Source: Tenuifilum sp. 4138str
GTDB lineage: Bacteria > Bacteroidota > Bacteroidia > Bacteroidales > Tenuifilaceae
Reading direction: 5' to 3'
Assembly: GCF_041102575.1 (NCBI RefSeq)
Contig: NZ_JBGCUE010000002.1
Span: forward strand, 124,001 to 188,000
Length of the DNA stretch: 64,000 bases
This document shows, piece after piece, positions 9,541 to 18,648 of this stretch; position 1 is the stretch's first letter; each line of letters begins with the position of its first letter. Position numbers and translations under genes: made by a program. The notes beneath the pieces are model-generated. The model was not told the DNA's origin. It worked only from the letters and a program-made list of their open reading frames with translations, and did not search any database.

Positions 9541-9663
9541 ATTCCGATTCATTCCGAATCATTCCAACCTAAAGTCACGCAATTAACTTTTAACGTTTAA
9601 CGGACTAAAAAAATCTTCTAACTTCATCATATTCTGTTATTCCGGCTCATTCCGCCTCATTCC
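9541..9663. repeat. Two blocks of 10-bp-phased ATTCC repeats in a gene-free stretch
   Basis: The gene-free stretch 9343-9721 holds the terminator at 9395 and this repeat. ATTCC occurs three times at exact 10-bp spacing at 9541-9565 (ATTCCGATTC, ATTCCGAATC, ATTCC) and again at 9639-9663 (ATTCCGGCTC, ATTCCGCCTC, ATTCC). The two blocks are 98 bp apart and are preceded by related AACTTC-rich sequence. No open reading frame crosses it. It may be a protein-binding array or decayed noncoding repeat. Confidence 0.6.
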
Positions 9664-9721
9664 TCTAGAAATTTGCCCTGTTGAATATGCTAACCCAGGG
9701 AACTCAGGTTCATGTGCCTAC

Positions 9722-10657
9722 CTACTTCTTATCGCCCCCTAAGCCAACAACCTGGTAATCGGCAACACTTAGCGTTCTAGATATATTTGGATTAAACTCC
9801 TTTATCCAGAAATCGGCACGGGCATTAGAGTTTGCATCCTTGAAATGCATTTCAAGCACTGTGCCCAATAGGTAAGCTGTCCCTCCAGTAGCCAGGTACT
9901 GGAAACCATTCATGTGTCCAAAAGCCTCGGAGTAGTTATACTTTATATCGTTCGTAGCCCAAAGCTCTACCTTGCCTTCGGGGTTTTCATATACATATTC
10001 CTTACATTTATAGCCCAGAACATTTTTGGTGCGTCCTGTGGCCTTATAGTACATATTATAGGCCGATAAATCTTCTTGAGGAACTGGCTCGGCGAGCTCA
10101 TCCTTCCCCTTTTCCTTTTGGACTGAGTCGGGTTCAAAGTTCATGGCTATACCGCTTTTCTCTCCATCCTTATCGCTTAGAATGAGCATTGCCTTGTTCT
10201 TGTAGTCAAAAATCATCAATGATTTTTCCTTCTTCCCCGTTTCGCGATTCAATGCCTCAAACTCCATGGCAAAGTTTTGCGAGTTCTTATCGAAATAAAA
10301 GGCGTATGTACCCTTGTTAACCTCTGTTGATGCGGAATCGACCGATTCAATATCCATCTTCATGCTTGAAGTAAAATTGTAGGCCGGATCAAACTTCACA
10401 TTTTTGAAACCCATTAGCCCCATCATCTTTTGCTGCATATACCTATCGGCAGCGCTTGGCTGCTTCTTTTCCTGTTTTTCAGGCTGCTCCTCCTGCTGTT
10501 GTTCTTCAACCTTTTTTTCATCCTCGCCACGTTTCAAACTTTTAGCTACGGCTTTTTGGGCTTTATCCTTTAGGAAACCACCTACTTGAGCCTCGGTTAC
10601 CATGGTTACGCTCATTAGGGCAATAATCAGGGTAAATACAAATGTTTTACGTACCAT
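9722..10657 (-). CDS. DUF4412 domain secreted protein
   Basis: The 311-residue product has a signal peptide (hydrophobic to about residue 22, cleavage near TEAQ). A low-complexity Lys/Glu/Gln linker (about 35-70) is followed by a DUF4412-type domain in the C-terminal two thirds. Diagnostic features are a Met-rich amphipathic start (YMQQKMMGLMGF), FDYKNKAMLIL, and TKNVLGYKCKEYVYE, in which the family usually carries G-Y-x-C-x-x-Y. The domain's function is unknown; related proteins are predicted periplasmic or outer-membrane-associated beta-rich proteins. It stands alone on the minus strand, divergent from hydF across 120 bp. Confidence 0.8.
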   Translation of the reverse strand: MVRKTFVFTLIIALMSVTMVTEAQVGGFLKDKAQKAVAKSLKRGEDEKKVEEQQQEEQPEKQEKKQPSAADRYMQQKMMGLMGFKNVKFDPAYNFTSSMKMDIESVDSASTEVNKGTYAFYFDKNSQNFAMEFEALNRETGKKEKSLMIFDYKNKAMLILSDKDGEKSGIAMNFEPDSVQKEKGKDELAEPVPQEDLSAYNMYYKATGRTKNVLGYKCKEYVYENPEGKVELWATNDIKYNYSEAFGHMNGFQYLATGGTAYLLGTVLEMHFKDANSNARADFWIKEFNPNISRTLSVADYQVVGLGGDKK

Positions 10658-10750
10658 TTTTTTAAGTTTATATGTTTAAAGTAATGCAAGTTAACCAAAT
10701 GATTTGAACATTGTGCTGACTGTCAGGTTATTTTTTGAAAAATATTTCAA

Positions 10751-10758
10751 TACTTTTG
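10751..10758 (+). promoter_or_regulatory. -7 box for hydF
   Basis: TACTTTTG is an exact TAnnTTTG match, 19 nt before the hydF ATG. There is no well-spaced TTTG -33 element; a TTTG at 10734 is too close. Confidence 0.4.
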
Positions 10759-10777
10759 CGAAGTAACAACATGATTT

Positions 10778-12007
10778 ATGCAGAAAGGGAAAGAAACAAA
10801 GCCTCATATTGGTATTTATGGCCGCAGAAACAATGGCAAGAGCTCGTTAATTAACCTGCTTGCCGGGCAAAATGTTGCCATAGTATCGGACTTTGCAGGT
10901 ACAACCACCGACCCGGTAAAAAAGTCGTTTGAGATTACCGGATTTGGACCTGTAATACTGGTTGATACTGCCGGAATTGACGATGTGGGTGAGCTTGGAC
11001 AGAAAAGGGTTGAAAAAACCCTACAATCCATTAACCATATTGACCTTGCCCTATTGGTTGTTACCTCAAATACTTGGGGCGACTACGAGGAGATGCTGGT
11101 AAACGAGTTTATCAAAACCGATACACCGTACCTAGTGGTTCATAACAAGAGCGATATTGAGCCTGCTTCCAGTATTTTTAAGGAAAAGCTGAGTGGCAAA
11201 AGGCATTCGGGATTTATTGATATCAGCTGCAAATCCCAAACCCAACCCAACGAGCTTATTAGTCTAATCAAGAAAGCCATTCCCGAATCGTCGTATAGGA
11301 CACCTACGCTGCTTGGCGACCTTATATCGTACGGTGATATTGTTTTACTTATCACCCCTATTGATGTTGAAGCTCCTGCAGGCAGGTTAATACTCCCACA
11401 GGTTCAGGCCATACGCGATGTTCTGGACAACGATGCCGTGGCAGTTGTTCTTAAGGAACGTGAGGTAGATGCCTTCCTACGTAAAACCCAGGTTAAACCT
11501 GCATTAGCCATTACCGACAGCCAAATTTTTGTTAAAGCCGATGCATCAATCCCCCGCGACATTCCGCTAACCAGCTTTAGCATACTCTTAGCCCGCCTGA
11601 AGGGCGATTTTGAAAACTACCTTAAGGGTACTCCAAAAATATCGGAACTAAAAGATGGCGATAGGGTGCTTCTGCTTGAAAGCTGCAATCACCATGTTTC
11701 ATGCGACGATATTGGTAGAGTTAAGATTCCAAGGTGGATATCGAACTTTACCGGGAAGCAGCTCGAGTACGATGTGGTTGCAGGCCTCGATGCCCTACCC
11801 CGCGATATTAAGGAGTACTCACTTGTTATTCAGTGTGGTGGCTGTATGATTACCCGCAAGCAACTTATTAACCGCTTGCGTCCGGCCGTAGAGGCAGGCA
11901 TACCTGTTACCAACTACGGAATGGCTATTGCCTATGTTCAGGGGATTTACCAACGTGCCATTGCACCTTTTACAGCAAACAAGGAATCAAAAGCCGATTA
12001 CCTCTAG
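10778..12007 (+). CDS. hydF: [FeFe]-hydrogenase H-cluster maturation GTPase HydF
   Basis: HydF is the scaffold on which the 2Fe subcluster of [FeFe]-hydrogenase is assembled with HydE and HydG before delivery to HydA. The 409-residue protein has a TrmE-like GTPase domain: P-loop GRRNNGKS (15-22), DFAGTTTDP, DTAGIDD and NKSD. A dimerisation region follows, then a C-terminal cluster-binding domain with C303-x-H305 and C353-x-x-C356. The residue before C353 is Gln352, where many HydF proteins have His. No hydE, hydG or hydA lies in the window, which is unusual because these genes often cluster. Its presence implies hydrogen metabolism and an anaerobic lifestyle. Confidence 0.94.
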   Translation: MQKGKETKPHIGIYGRRNNGKSSLINLLAGQNVAIVSDFAGTTTDPVKKSFEITGFGPVILVDTAGIDDVGELGQKRVEKTLQSINHIDLALLVVTSNTWGDYEEMLVNEFIKTDTPYLVVHNKSDIEPASSIFKEKLSGKRHSGFIDISCKSQTQPNELISLIKKAIPESSYRTPTLLGDLISYGDIVLLITPIDVEAPAGRLILPQVQAIRDVLDNDAVAVVLKEREVDAFLRKTQVKPALAITDSQIFVKADASIPRDIPLTSFSILLARLKGDFENYLKGTPKISELKDGDRVLLLESCNHHVSCDDIGRVKIPRWISNFTGKQLEYDVVAGLDALPRDIKEYSLVIQCGGCMITRKQLINRLRPAVEAGIPVTNYGMAIAYVQGIYQRAIAPFTANKESKADYL

Positions 12008-12010
12008 GCT

Positions 12011-14476
12011 TTAGTATGGGTCAACATCAATGGCGATAACCACCGTGCTGGTTTCCCTTTTTTGCTTTAACATCGTAATACTATACCTAATAAATTCCTT
12101 GATTCGCTGCAAGGGCTGTTCACGCTTAATCTTTACAAGAATCTCGAGTATATATAGCCCTTGTACTCTCGAAATTATTGGAGGCTCAGGCCCCAGTACA
12201 TTCTCACCCAGCGAATGCCTTAGGGTTTTTGCCAGATTCTCAGCGGTATCTTCCAAGTGGTGCTTATCCTTATGTTTGAGGGTAATCCGAACAAGGCGGT
12301 AAAAAGGCGGATAGTGGAATCGGTTACGCTCTGCTAGCTGCCATTCCCAGAAAGTAAAAAAGTTGTTACCTGTAACGCTTTTAATAACGGGATGATCGGG
12401 CTGCGCTGTTTGAATAATAACTAAACCCTGCTTCCCCTTTCGCCCAGCCCTACCGCTAACCTGAGTAATCAGCTGAAAACTCCGCTCAAATGCTCTGAAA
12501 TCGGGGAAATTAAGCATATTATCGGCATTTAGAATGCCTACAAGACTAACCCGGTCAAAATCGAGCCCCTTGGAAACCATTTGGGTGCCAACCAGAATAT
12601 CAATTTTACCTTGCTCAAAGCCCGAAATAATTCGCTCATACGATGAGCGTGAACGGGTAGAATCCAAATCGATACGCTCAATAACGGCATCGGGGAAGAA
12701 AACCGAAAGTTCGTCCTCAACCTTTTCGGTTCCAAAACCCTTGGGCTGCAGGTTTGTACTCCCGCATGCAAGGCATGAACCCATCTGCTCCATGCCAAAG
12801 CCGCAGTAATGACATGTTAGCTGATTGGTATACTTGTGGTAGGTAAGCGTAACATCGCAATGCTCACAGTGGGGCACCCAACCGCAATCGGCACACTCAA
12901 TAAATGGAGCATACCCGCGCCTGTTCTGGAAAAGTATTACCTGCTCCTTCTGGGAAAGAGCGTTCTCAATGGCACTCAGGAGAGTATCGGAAAAGTGCGA
13001 CTTCATTCGCTTTCGCTTACGAGCATCGCGGGTATCAACCACAATAGTACGTGGCAATTCCAAACCACTAAAGCGCTCCAGCATCTTTACTAATCCAAAC
13101 TTACCGGATTTAGCGTTAAAGTAAGTCTCAACTGCCGGTGTTGCGGTACCAAGCAAAACCTTTGCCCCAACCTGTTTGGCTAGGACAATAGCAGTATCAC
13201 GAGCGTGGTATCGGGGTGCAGGGTTGTACTGCTTGAATGTATTTTCATGCTCCTCATCAACAATTACTAACCCTAAATTTGAAAAAGGCAAAAAAATTGA
13301 AGATCGAACCCCGAGAATTACATCGAAAGGCTCCTCGCTTAGCATTTTCAGGTAAACCTCAACGCGCTGAGAGTCTGAGAACTTGGAATGGTAAACACCA
13401 ACCCTATTCCCAAAAACTTTGTGCAGGCGATTAATTATTTGTGTGGTCAATGCGATTTCGGGTAACAGGTAGAGCACCTGTTTCCCATTTTGTAGTGCTT
13501 GGTTAATAAGGTGAATGTAGAGCTCAGTTTTACCGCTTGAGGTAACTCCGTGCAGCAGCACAACATCGTGTGAGCTAAATTGGTTTTGTATTTCATTGAG
13601 GGCGTTAATCTGAAAATCTTCCAGGGCAAGGGGGTTACAAGTAGCAGGATCGCTATTAGCATTATCAATCCTTGAGGTTTCAACCTCATCCTGGACTATA
13701 TATCCTTTGTCAATTAACGACTTTAAAACGGATGCCGATACATCAACCTTTTCCAGCAGGGTCTTCCTGAGAACCCTTGCAGTAGATAAATCGTTTGGAG
13801 TAGTTGCCTGCGAGGCAATAGCAAGTATTAGCCTTTGCTGTGCTGGTGCACGTTTAAGTGAATCAATAAGCTCACAGAGTTTTTTCTCATCGGAGTATTC
13901 CGGTGCCAAAGCAATATAATTTTCGGTTTTAGCGCGATAATCGGACTCAATATCCTCAGTTATGAAAAGCAATTTGCGCTCCAACATCGATTTTATAACG
14001 CTCATAGGATGTTTGAGACCCGATTTTTGGGTAAGTTGCTGGATGGTAAGCTTACGCTTTTGCCCTAGCAGATGGATAAGGGTCATCTCCTCATCGGAGA
14101 GGTCAATTTCATCAAATTCGCCAGAAGAAATGTAAGTATCACTCTCCATTTTTAATCCCGATGGTAGCGCAGCTTTCATTACCTCGCCAAGGGAACACAT
14201 GTAGTATTCAGCAAGCCATTCCCATAGCTTATACTGGCTGGGAAGCACAATAGGCGTAGTATCAATAACCTGTAAAATATCCTTTACCTGTTGTACCTGG
14301 GGTTTTTCGGTGTGCACCCTGTAAACCAGAGCTGAGTAAAGCCTGCGTTGGCCAAACGATACAACAACCCGGACCCCGGGTTGAATCATTTTTTCCATCT
14401 CAAAGGGTACGGAGTAGGTGTATGTTGCCTGAAGAGCTAAAGGCAAAATAACATCAGCATAAAGTTGGCTTGTCAT
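12011..14476 (-). CDS. priA: Primosomal protein N' (replication restart helicase PriA)
   Basis: PriA is a 3'-to-5' DNA helicase that recognises stalled forks and reloads the replisome. The 821-residue protein has an N-terminal 3'-end-binding domain, a winged-helix region, helicase motif I GVTSSGKTEL, motif II DEEH, and motif V/VI region QVSGRAGRKGKQG. Inserted between helicase lobes is the zinc module with eight cysteines (CADC, CEHC, CHYC and CLAC pairs). All key elements are intact and the length is typical. Its stop lies 4 bp from the hydF stop, so the genes are tightly convergent. No promoter is obvious upstream. Confidence 0.97.
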   Translation of the reverse strand: MTSQLYADVILPLALQATYTYSVPFEMEKMIQPGVRVVVSFGQRRLYSALVYRVHTEKPQVQQVKDILQVIDTTPIVLPSQYKLWEWLAEYYMCSLGEVMKAALPSGLKMESDTYISSGEFDEIDLSDEEMTLIHLLGQKRKLTIQQLTQKSGLKHPMSVIKSMLERKLLFITEDIESDYRAKTENYIALAPEYSDEKKLCELIDSLKRAPAQQRLILAIASQATTPNDLSTARVLRKTLLEKVDVSASVLKSLIDKGYIVQDEVETSRIDNANSDPATCNPLALEDFQINALNEIQNQFSSHDVVLLHGVTSSGKTELYIHLINQALQNGKQVLYLLPEIALTTQIINRLHKVFGNRVGVYHSKFSDSQRVEVYLKMLSEEPFDVILGVRSSIFLPFSNLGLVIVDEEHENTFKQYNPAPRYHARDTAIVLAKQVGAKVLLGTATPAVETYFNAKSGKFGLVKMLERFSGLELPRTIVVDTRDARKRKRMKSHFSDTLLSAIENALSQKEQVILFQNRRGYAPFIECADCGWVPHCEHCDVTLTYHKYTNQLTCHYCGFGMEQMGSCLACGSTNLQPKGFGTEKVEDELSVFFPDAVIERIDLDSTRSRSSYERIISGFEQGKIDILVGTQMVSKGLDFDRVSLVGILNADNMLNFPDFRAFERSFQLITQVSGRAGRKGKQGLVIIQTAQPDHPVIKSVTGNNFFTFWEWQLAERNRFHYPPFYRLVRITLKHKDKHHLEDTAENLAKTLRHSLGENVLGPEPPIISRVQGLYILEILVKIKREQPLQRIKEFIRYSITMLKQKRETSTVVIAIDVDPY

Positions 14477-14733
14477 TATAACAGCTTTTTCACTCTGGAA
14501 AGTTATATAAAATAGTTGTTCATGCTAAGGCTTAAGCCTAACTGTTAATATCTTTATGGAGCTAACTGAAACAGCAAAAAACTTGCTTACAACATTTTGT
14601 GTTTTTATCAATGAAATGGTAATGCAAATCATCAATTATCTTCGTTTTGTCAAAATAATTTTACTAACTTGCAAAAAAATTATTCCTTGCGGAAGTTAAT
14701 AAACAGGTTAGAATAATTGAAGTTTTAGAAGCG

Positions 14734-14862
14734 ATGAAGGATTTGTTTAAACTTAAAGGTAAACTTTTAGTCCTAATAGTTGTTAGTGTTATTATATCCG
14801 TAGGTTTAAGTTCATGCCATAATAATATTCCATGTCCGGCCTACGCAAGTGTGGTAAAGTAA
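14734..14862 (+). CDS. Small CPAY-motif lipoprotein (first copy)
   Basis: This 42-residue gene has ATG at 14734 and TAA at 14860-14862. The product has a Lys-rich start (MKDLFKLKGK), a 17-residue hydrophobic stretch, a lipobox-like GLSSC and a short tail HNNIPCPAYASVVK. It predicts a lipid-anchored peptide with only about 14 mature residues. The next gene, 26 bp downstream, encodes a protein of exactly the same length with the same SSC-x(n)-CPAY layout; that paralogy is the main reason to accept it. I know no function. The 257 bp between priA and this gene hold no other feature I can support. Confidence 0.6.
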   Translation: MKDLFKLKGKLLVLIVVSVIISVGLSSCHNNIPCPAYASVVK

Positions 14863-14888
14863 AGTATATTTGTATAAAATTTTGGCCT

Positions 14889-15017
14889 ATGAAAACTAGA
14901 AGAATCGTAACTGGATTATTGCTACTTGCATTTGTAGCAGTATTAGCAAGTTCATGCTCCAAAAAAACTTGCCCAGCCTACAGTAAAATTTACCGTAGTA
15001 CAGTAGTTAACAACTAG
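14889..15017 (+). CDS. Small CPAY-motif lipoprotein (second copy)
   Basis: I start this at the internal ATG at 14889, not at an in-frame ATG at 14832, because the later start gives a clean lipoprotein signal: MKTRRIVTG, a hydrophobic core and the lipobox LASSC. The 42-residue product ends SKKTCPAYSKIYRSTVVNN. It matches the upstream 42-residue gene in length, lipobox and the CPAY motif, so the two are tandem paralogues. The mature peptide is about 20 residues with two cysteines, one lipidated. A perfect terminator follows at 15080. Function unknown. Confidence 0.65.
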   Translation: MKTRRIVTGLLLLAFVAVLASSCSKKTCPAYSKIYRSTVVNN

Positions 15018-15079
15018 GCTATCCTAATTTGTATTGCCCACAAAGGATTTGTTAATCCTTTGAAATATCGAATATTACA

Positions 15080-15102
15080 GGGTTTCTCAGTAAGAGAAAC
15101 CC
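15080..15102 (+). terminator. Terminator after the small lipoprotein pair
   Basis: GGGTTTCTC (15080-15088) pairs perfectly with GAGAAACCC (15094-15102) around a 5-nt loop, followed by TTTATTTTT. Together with the two short genes it defines a small transcription unit. Confidence 0.9.
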
Positions 15103-15250
15103 TTTATTTTTATTCATTATCAAGGCCTTATGTGTTAGTCGGTACACAAAATGCGTGTTGGAAAAGTTATTTAGAATGTTAAATTAGTTCATATGCTTTA
15201 GATGAAAAGCAAAATTTAATAACTTGTACTGCCAATTAAACCGATAAACT

Positions 15251-15922
15251 ATGATTGAAATGTTTAACTCATCGATTGGGAAAAAGCTGGTAATGAGCAT
15301 AACCGGATTGTTTCTAATGGTATTCCTGCTAGTTCATTTAACTGTAAACATGCTGCTACTGGTGGGCGATGGTGAGGTTTTTAACCGAGCAGCTCATTTC
15401 ATGGCCAGCAACCCTGCCATTAAGGTAATTGAGCCCTTGCTGGCAATCGGCTTTGTGTTTCACATTATCTATGCAACCTTCCTGACCATTAAAAATCAAA
15501 GAACAAGGCCAATAGGTTACTCAAAAACTACATCTAATGGTCTTTCAACCTGGTCGTCGAAAAATATGTTCATTCTGGGTACTACCATTTTCATTTTCTT
15601 AATCATACACCTAGCAAATTTCTTTTGGAAACTAAAGTTTGGAACCGTTGAAACCATTACTTACGGGAGCGACACTATGCCCAACGCATACGCATTGGTT
15701 TCGGGTCTTTTCATAAGCTACTGGTGGTACGATTTGCTTTACGTGATTGGTGCAATTTTTCTTGGATTACACCTGAGCCATGGTTTTTGGGCTGCTTTCC
15801 AAACCCTTGGATGGAATGGTACAAAATGGCTAAAACGCCTTGAGGTGGTAGCCTATGTTTACGCCATTATTATTGGAACGGGATTTAGCATTATCCCAAT
15901 CTATTTTTTACTGTTTAAGTAG
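15251..15922 (+). CDS. Fumarate reductase/succinate dehydrogenase cytochrome b subunit
   Basis: This is the membrane anchor of complex II, which passes electrons between the quinone pool and the iron-sulfur subunit. The 223-residue protein has five predicted membrane helices (around residues 12-35, 55-80, 97-120, 140-170 and 190-220). Histidines lie within or beside helices (LLVHLTVNML, GFVFHIIYA, FLIIHLANFFW, LGLHLSHGFW), as in diheme type B anchors such as those of Bacteroides and Wolinella. It heads the three-gene order C-A-B with short gaps (30 bp each). In an anaerobe the enzyme probably works mainly as menaquinol:fumarate reductase. Confidence 0.92.
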   Translation: MIEMFNSSIGKKLVMSITGLFLMVFLLVHLTVNMLLLVGDGEVFNRAAHFMASNPAIKVIEPLLAIGFVFHIIYATFLTIKNQRTRPIGYSKTTSNGLSTWSSKNMFILGTTIFIFLIIHLANFFWKLKFGTVETITYGSDTMPNAYALVSGLFISYWWYDLLYVIGAIFLGLHLSHGFWAAFQTLGWNGTKWLKRLEVVAYVYAIIIGTGFSIIPIYFLLFK

Positions 15923-15952
15923 ATTTTAATCCGATTATAAATATCGACAGCT

Positions 15953-17872
15953 ATGAGTAAGCTAAACGCCAAAATACCTGAAGGCCCATTGGCCGAAAAA
16001 TGGACTAATCATAAAGCGAAACTCCGACTGGTAAACCCAGCCAACCGACGAAAACTCGATATTATTGTGGTAGGAACAGGCCTTGCAGGTTCATCGGCAG
16101 CATCAACACTTGGCGAACTGGGGTACAACGTAAAAGTGTTTTGCTACCAGGATAGCCCCCGAAGGGCTCACTCCGTTGCAGCACAAGGCGGAATAAACGC
16201 TGCTAAAAACTATAAGAACGACAACGATAGCGTTTACAGGCTATTCTACGATATGATTAAGGGTGGCGATTTCAGGGCCCGTGAAGCAAATGTTTACCGT
16301 GCTGCTGAGGTAAGTAACCTTGTAATTGACCACTACACCGCACTGGGAGTACCTTTTGCCCGTGACTATGGTGGATTAATTGAAAACCGTTCGTTTGGGG
16401 GCGTTCAGGTTTCAAGAACCTTTTACGCTAAGGGACAAACCGGCCAACAGTGCCTTATTGGCGCCTACTCCGCCCTCTCGCGCCAAATTGATAAAGGAAC
16501 TGTCACCATGTACCCCCGCAGGGAGATGATGGATCTTGTTGTAATTGACGGAAAAGCACGAGGGATTATAGTTCGCAACTTAGTAACCGGTGAGATTGAG
16601 CGCCACTCGGCTCATGCAGTAGTTTTAGCCACTGGAGGTTACGGCACAATCTATTACCTCTCAACACTTGCATTAAACTCAAATGGCTCAGCCGCATGGC
16701 GTGCCCATAAACGTGGCGCACTGTTTGCCAATCCAAGTTTTGTGCAAATTCACCCAACCAGCATTCCGGTGCTAAACGACCACCAATGCAAGCTTACCCT
16801 TATGTCGGAATCGTTAAGAAACGACGGCCGGGTGTGGGTGCCAAAAACAAAGGGTGACCCCCGCAAACCCAACGAGATACCAGAGGACGAACGGGACTAC
16901 TACCTGGAGCGTCGTTACCCTGCTTTTGGGAACCTTGTTCCGCGCGATGTGGCCTCGCGTGCCGCTAAGGAACGCTGCGATGCCGGTTACGGGGTTGGCC
17001 CAACAGGCCTATCGGTTTACCTCGACTTCCGCGATGCCATTCAGAAAAAGGGCCGTAAGTACATTGAGGAAAACTATGGCAACCTATTTGAAATGTACGA
17101 GAAAATTACAGGAGAATCGCCTTACGAGGTACCCATGCGCATTTACCCTGCTGGCCACTACACCATGGGAGGGCTATGGGTTGACTATAACCTGATGACT
17201 ACCATCCCTGGCCTATACGCCATTGGCGAAGCCAACTTTAGCGATCATGGGGCAAACCGCTTAGGCGCCAGCTCACTCATGCAAACCTCGGGCGATGGTT
17301 ACTTTATACTACCCTACACCATTGCCGATTACTTAGCTGACGAGATAAAAACACCAAAAATACCCACCAATACCCCTGAGTTCGATGCAGCCGAGAAAGA
17401 GGTTAAGGAACGGATTGAAAGGTTAATGGCAATTAACGGAACCGAAACGGCTACCAGCTTCCACAAGCGGCTTGGAAAGATCATGTGGGATTACTGCGGG
17501 ATGGTTCGCAACGAGGAAGGGCTTAAAAAGGCACTTACATTGCTCGATGAGCTAAAGGATGAGTTTTGGAAAAACCTTAAGGTTCCCGATACGGCCAGCG
17601 AACTGAACCAGGAACTGGAAAAGGCAAATCGCGTAGCCGACTTTCTTGAACTCGGTAAACTTATGGTTTACGATGCACTTAACCGTAGGGAAAGTTGCGG
17701 GGCACATTTCCGGGAGGAAAGCCAAACTGAAACAGGAGAGGCCAAACGCGACGACGAGAACTACTCATACGTTGCAGCCTGGGAGTTTACCGGCGATGGC
17801 AAGGAGCCAATACTCCATAAGGAAGAGCTGAAATTTGAATACGTAAAGCTTCAAGAGCGCAGCTATAAATAG
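15953..17872 (+). CDS. Fumarate reductase/succinate dehydrogenase flavoprotein subunit
   Basis: This catalytic subunit interconverts fumarate and succinate at a covalently bound FAD. The 639-residue protein shows the dinucleotide-binding [18 protein letters not shown] (41-58), the FAD-attachment region [11 protein letters not shown] with His73, the substrate-site segment HPTSIPV, and the active-site helix region [12 protein letters not shown]. The long insertion before the capping domain is typical of the Bacteroidota/epsilon-type enzymes. It lies between the cytochrome b and iron-sulfur genes, so the complex is complete in this operon. Confidence 0.95.
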   Translation: MSKLNAKIPEGPLAEKWTNHKAKLRLVNPANRRKLDIIVVGTGLAGSSAASTLGELGYNVKVFCYQDSPRRAHSVAAQGGINAAKNYKNDNDSVYRLFYDMIKGGDFRAREANVYRAAEVSNLVIDHYTALGVPFARDYGGLIENRSFGGVQVSRTFYAKGQTGQQCLIGAYSALSRQIDKGTVTMYPRREMMDLVVIDGKARGIIVRNLVTGEIERHSAHAVVLATGGYGTIYYLSTLALNSNGSAAWRAHKRGALFANPSFVQIHPTSIPVLNDHQCKLTLMSESLRNDGRVWVPKTKGDPRKPNEIPEDERDYYLERRYPAFGNLVPRDVASRAAKERCDAGYGVGPTGLSVYLDFRDAIQKKGRKYIEENYGNLFEMYEKITGESPYEVPMRIYPAGHYTMGGLWVDYNLMTTIPGLYAIGEANFSDHGANRLGASSLMQTSGDGYFILPYTIADYLADEIKTPKIPTNTPEFDAAEKEVKERIERLMAINGTETATSFHKRLGKIMWDYCGMVRNEEGLKKALTLLDELKDEFWKNLKVPDTASELNQELEKANRVADFLELGKLMVYDALNRRESCGAHFREESQTETGEAKRDDENYSYVAAWEFTGDGKEPILHKEELKFEYVKLQERSYK

Positions 17873-17902
17873 CATCTCATCAACCATATAATACTAAAGG
17901 CT

Positions 17903-18646
17903 ATGAAGGTAAAACTCAAGATATGGCGACAGAAAGATTCCCGTAGTAAAGGAAAATTCGAGGTTTATGAGCTCGATAATGTTGCCCCCGATATGTCGTT
18001 CCTTGAAATGCTCGACTCGCTGAACCAGCGACTGGTTAGGGAGGGAAAAAGCCCGGTGGCGTTCGACCACGACTGCCGCGAGGGGATTTGCGGTTCCTGC
18101 GGCATCTACATAAATGGTCGACCCCATGGAAACGACCACCGAACCACCACCTGTGAACTGCGTATGCGCCGCTTTAAGGATGGCGATTCCATTACCATTG
18201 AGCCCTGGCGCGCAGCAGCTTTCCCTGTTGTGAAAGACCTAGTGGTTGACCGCTCAGCCTTTGATAAGATTATACAAGCCGGAGGCTACATTAGCGTGAA
18301 CGCAGGTGCCGCACAGGATGCCAATGCTATTCCTGTACCCAAACACAATGCCGATGTTGCCTTCGACACGGCATCGTGCATAGGTTGTGGGGCATGCGTG
18401 GCTGCTTGTAAAAATGCATCCGCTATGCTCTTTGTGGCTGCCAAAATCACCCACCTGGCACAATTCCCACAAGGGCGGGTCGAAGCACCCGAGCGGGTTA
18501 AGCGTATGGTAGCCAAAATGGATGAACTAGGTTTTGGCAGTTGCACTAATACACGTGCTTGCGAGGCTGAATGCCCAAAGGGTATTTCCATTAGCACAAT
18601 TGCAAAGCTAAATCGCGAATATATCACCGCTAAACTTAAGGACTAA
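17903..18646 (+). CDS. Fumarate reductase/succinate dehydrogenase iron-sulfur subunit
   Basis: This subunit wires the flavin to the membrane hemes. The 247-residue protein has an N-terminal [2Fe-2S] ferredoxin domain ([17 protein letters not shown] and a later TTCEL cysteine). The C-terminal domain holds a [4Fe-4S] motif [13 protein letters not shown] and a second set [16 protein letters not shown] for the 3Fe/4Fe clusters. All expected cysteines are visible. It is the last gene of the C-A-B complex II operon; a universal stress protein starts 2 bp after its stop and is therefore probably cotranscribed. Confidence 0.95.
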   Translation: MKVKLKIWRQKDSRSKGKFEVYELDNVAPDMSFLEMLDSLNQRLVREGKSPVAFDHDCREGICGSCGIYINGRPHGNDHRTTTCELRMRRFKDGDSITIEPWRAAAFPVVKDLVVDRSAFDKIIQAGGYISVNAGAAQDANAIPVPKHNADVAFDTASCIGCGACVAACKNASAMLFVAAKITHLAQFPQGRVEAPERVKRMVAKMDELGFGSCTNTRACEAECPKGISISTIAKLNREYITAKLKD

Positions 18647-18648
18647 AA

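Noticed and set aside
9541-9663. Possible CRISPR array
   Set aside because: The repeat unit is only 5-10 bp with no spacers of regular 30-40 bp, and no cas genes are nearby.
14832-14888. Longer start for the second CPAY lipoprotein
   Set aside because: The extra 19 residues would place Lys- and Cys-rich sequence before the signal and overlap the first small gene; the ATG at 14889 gives a clean lipoprotein signal.
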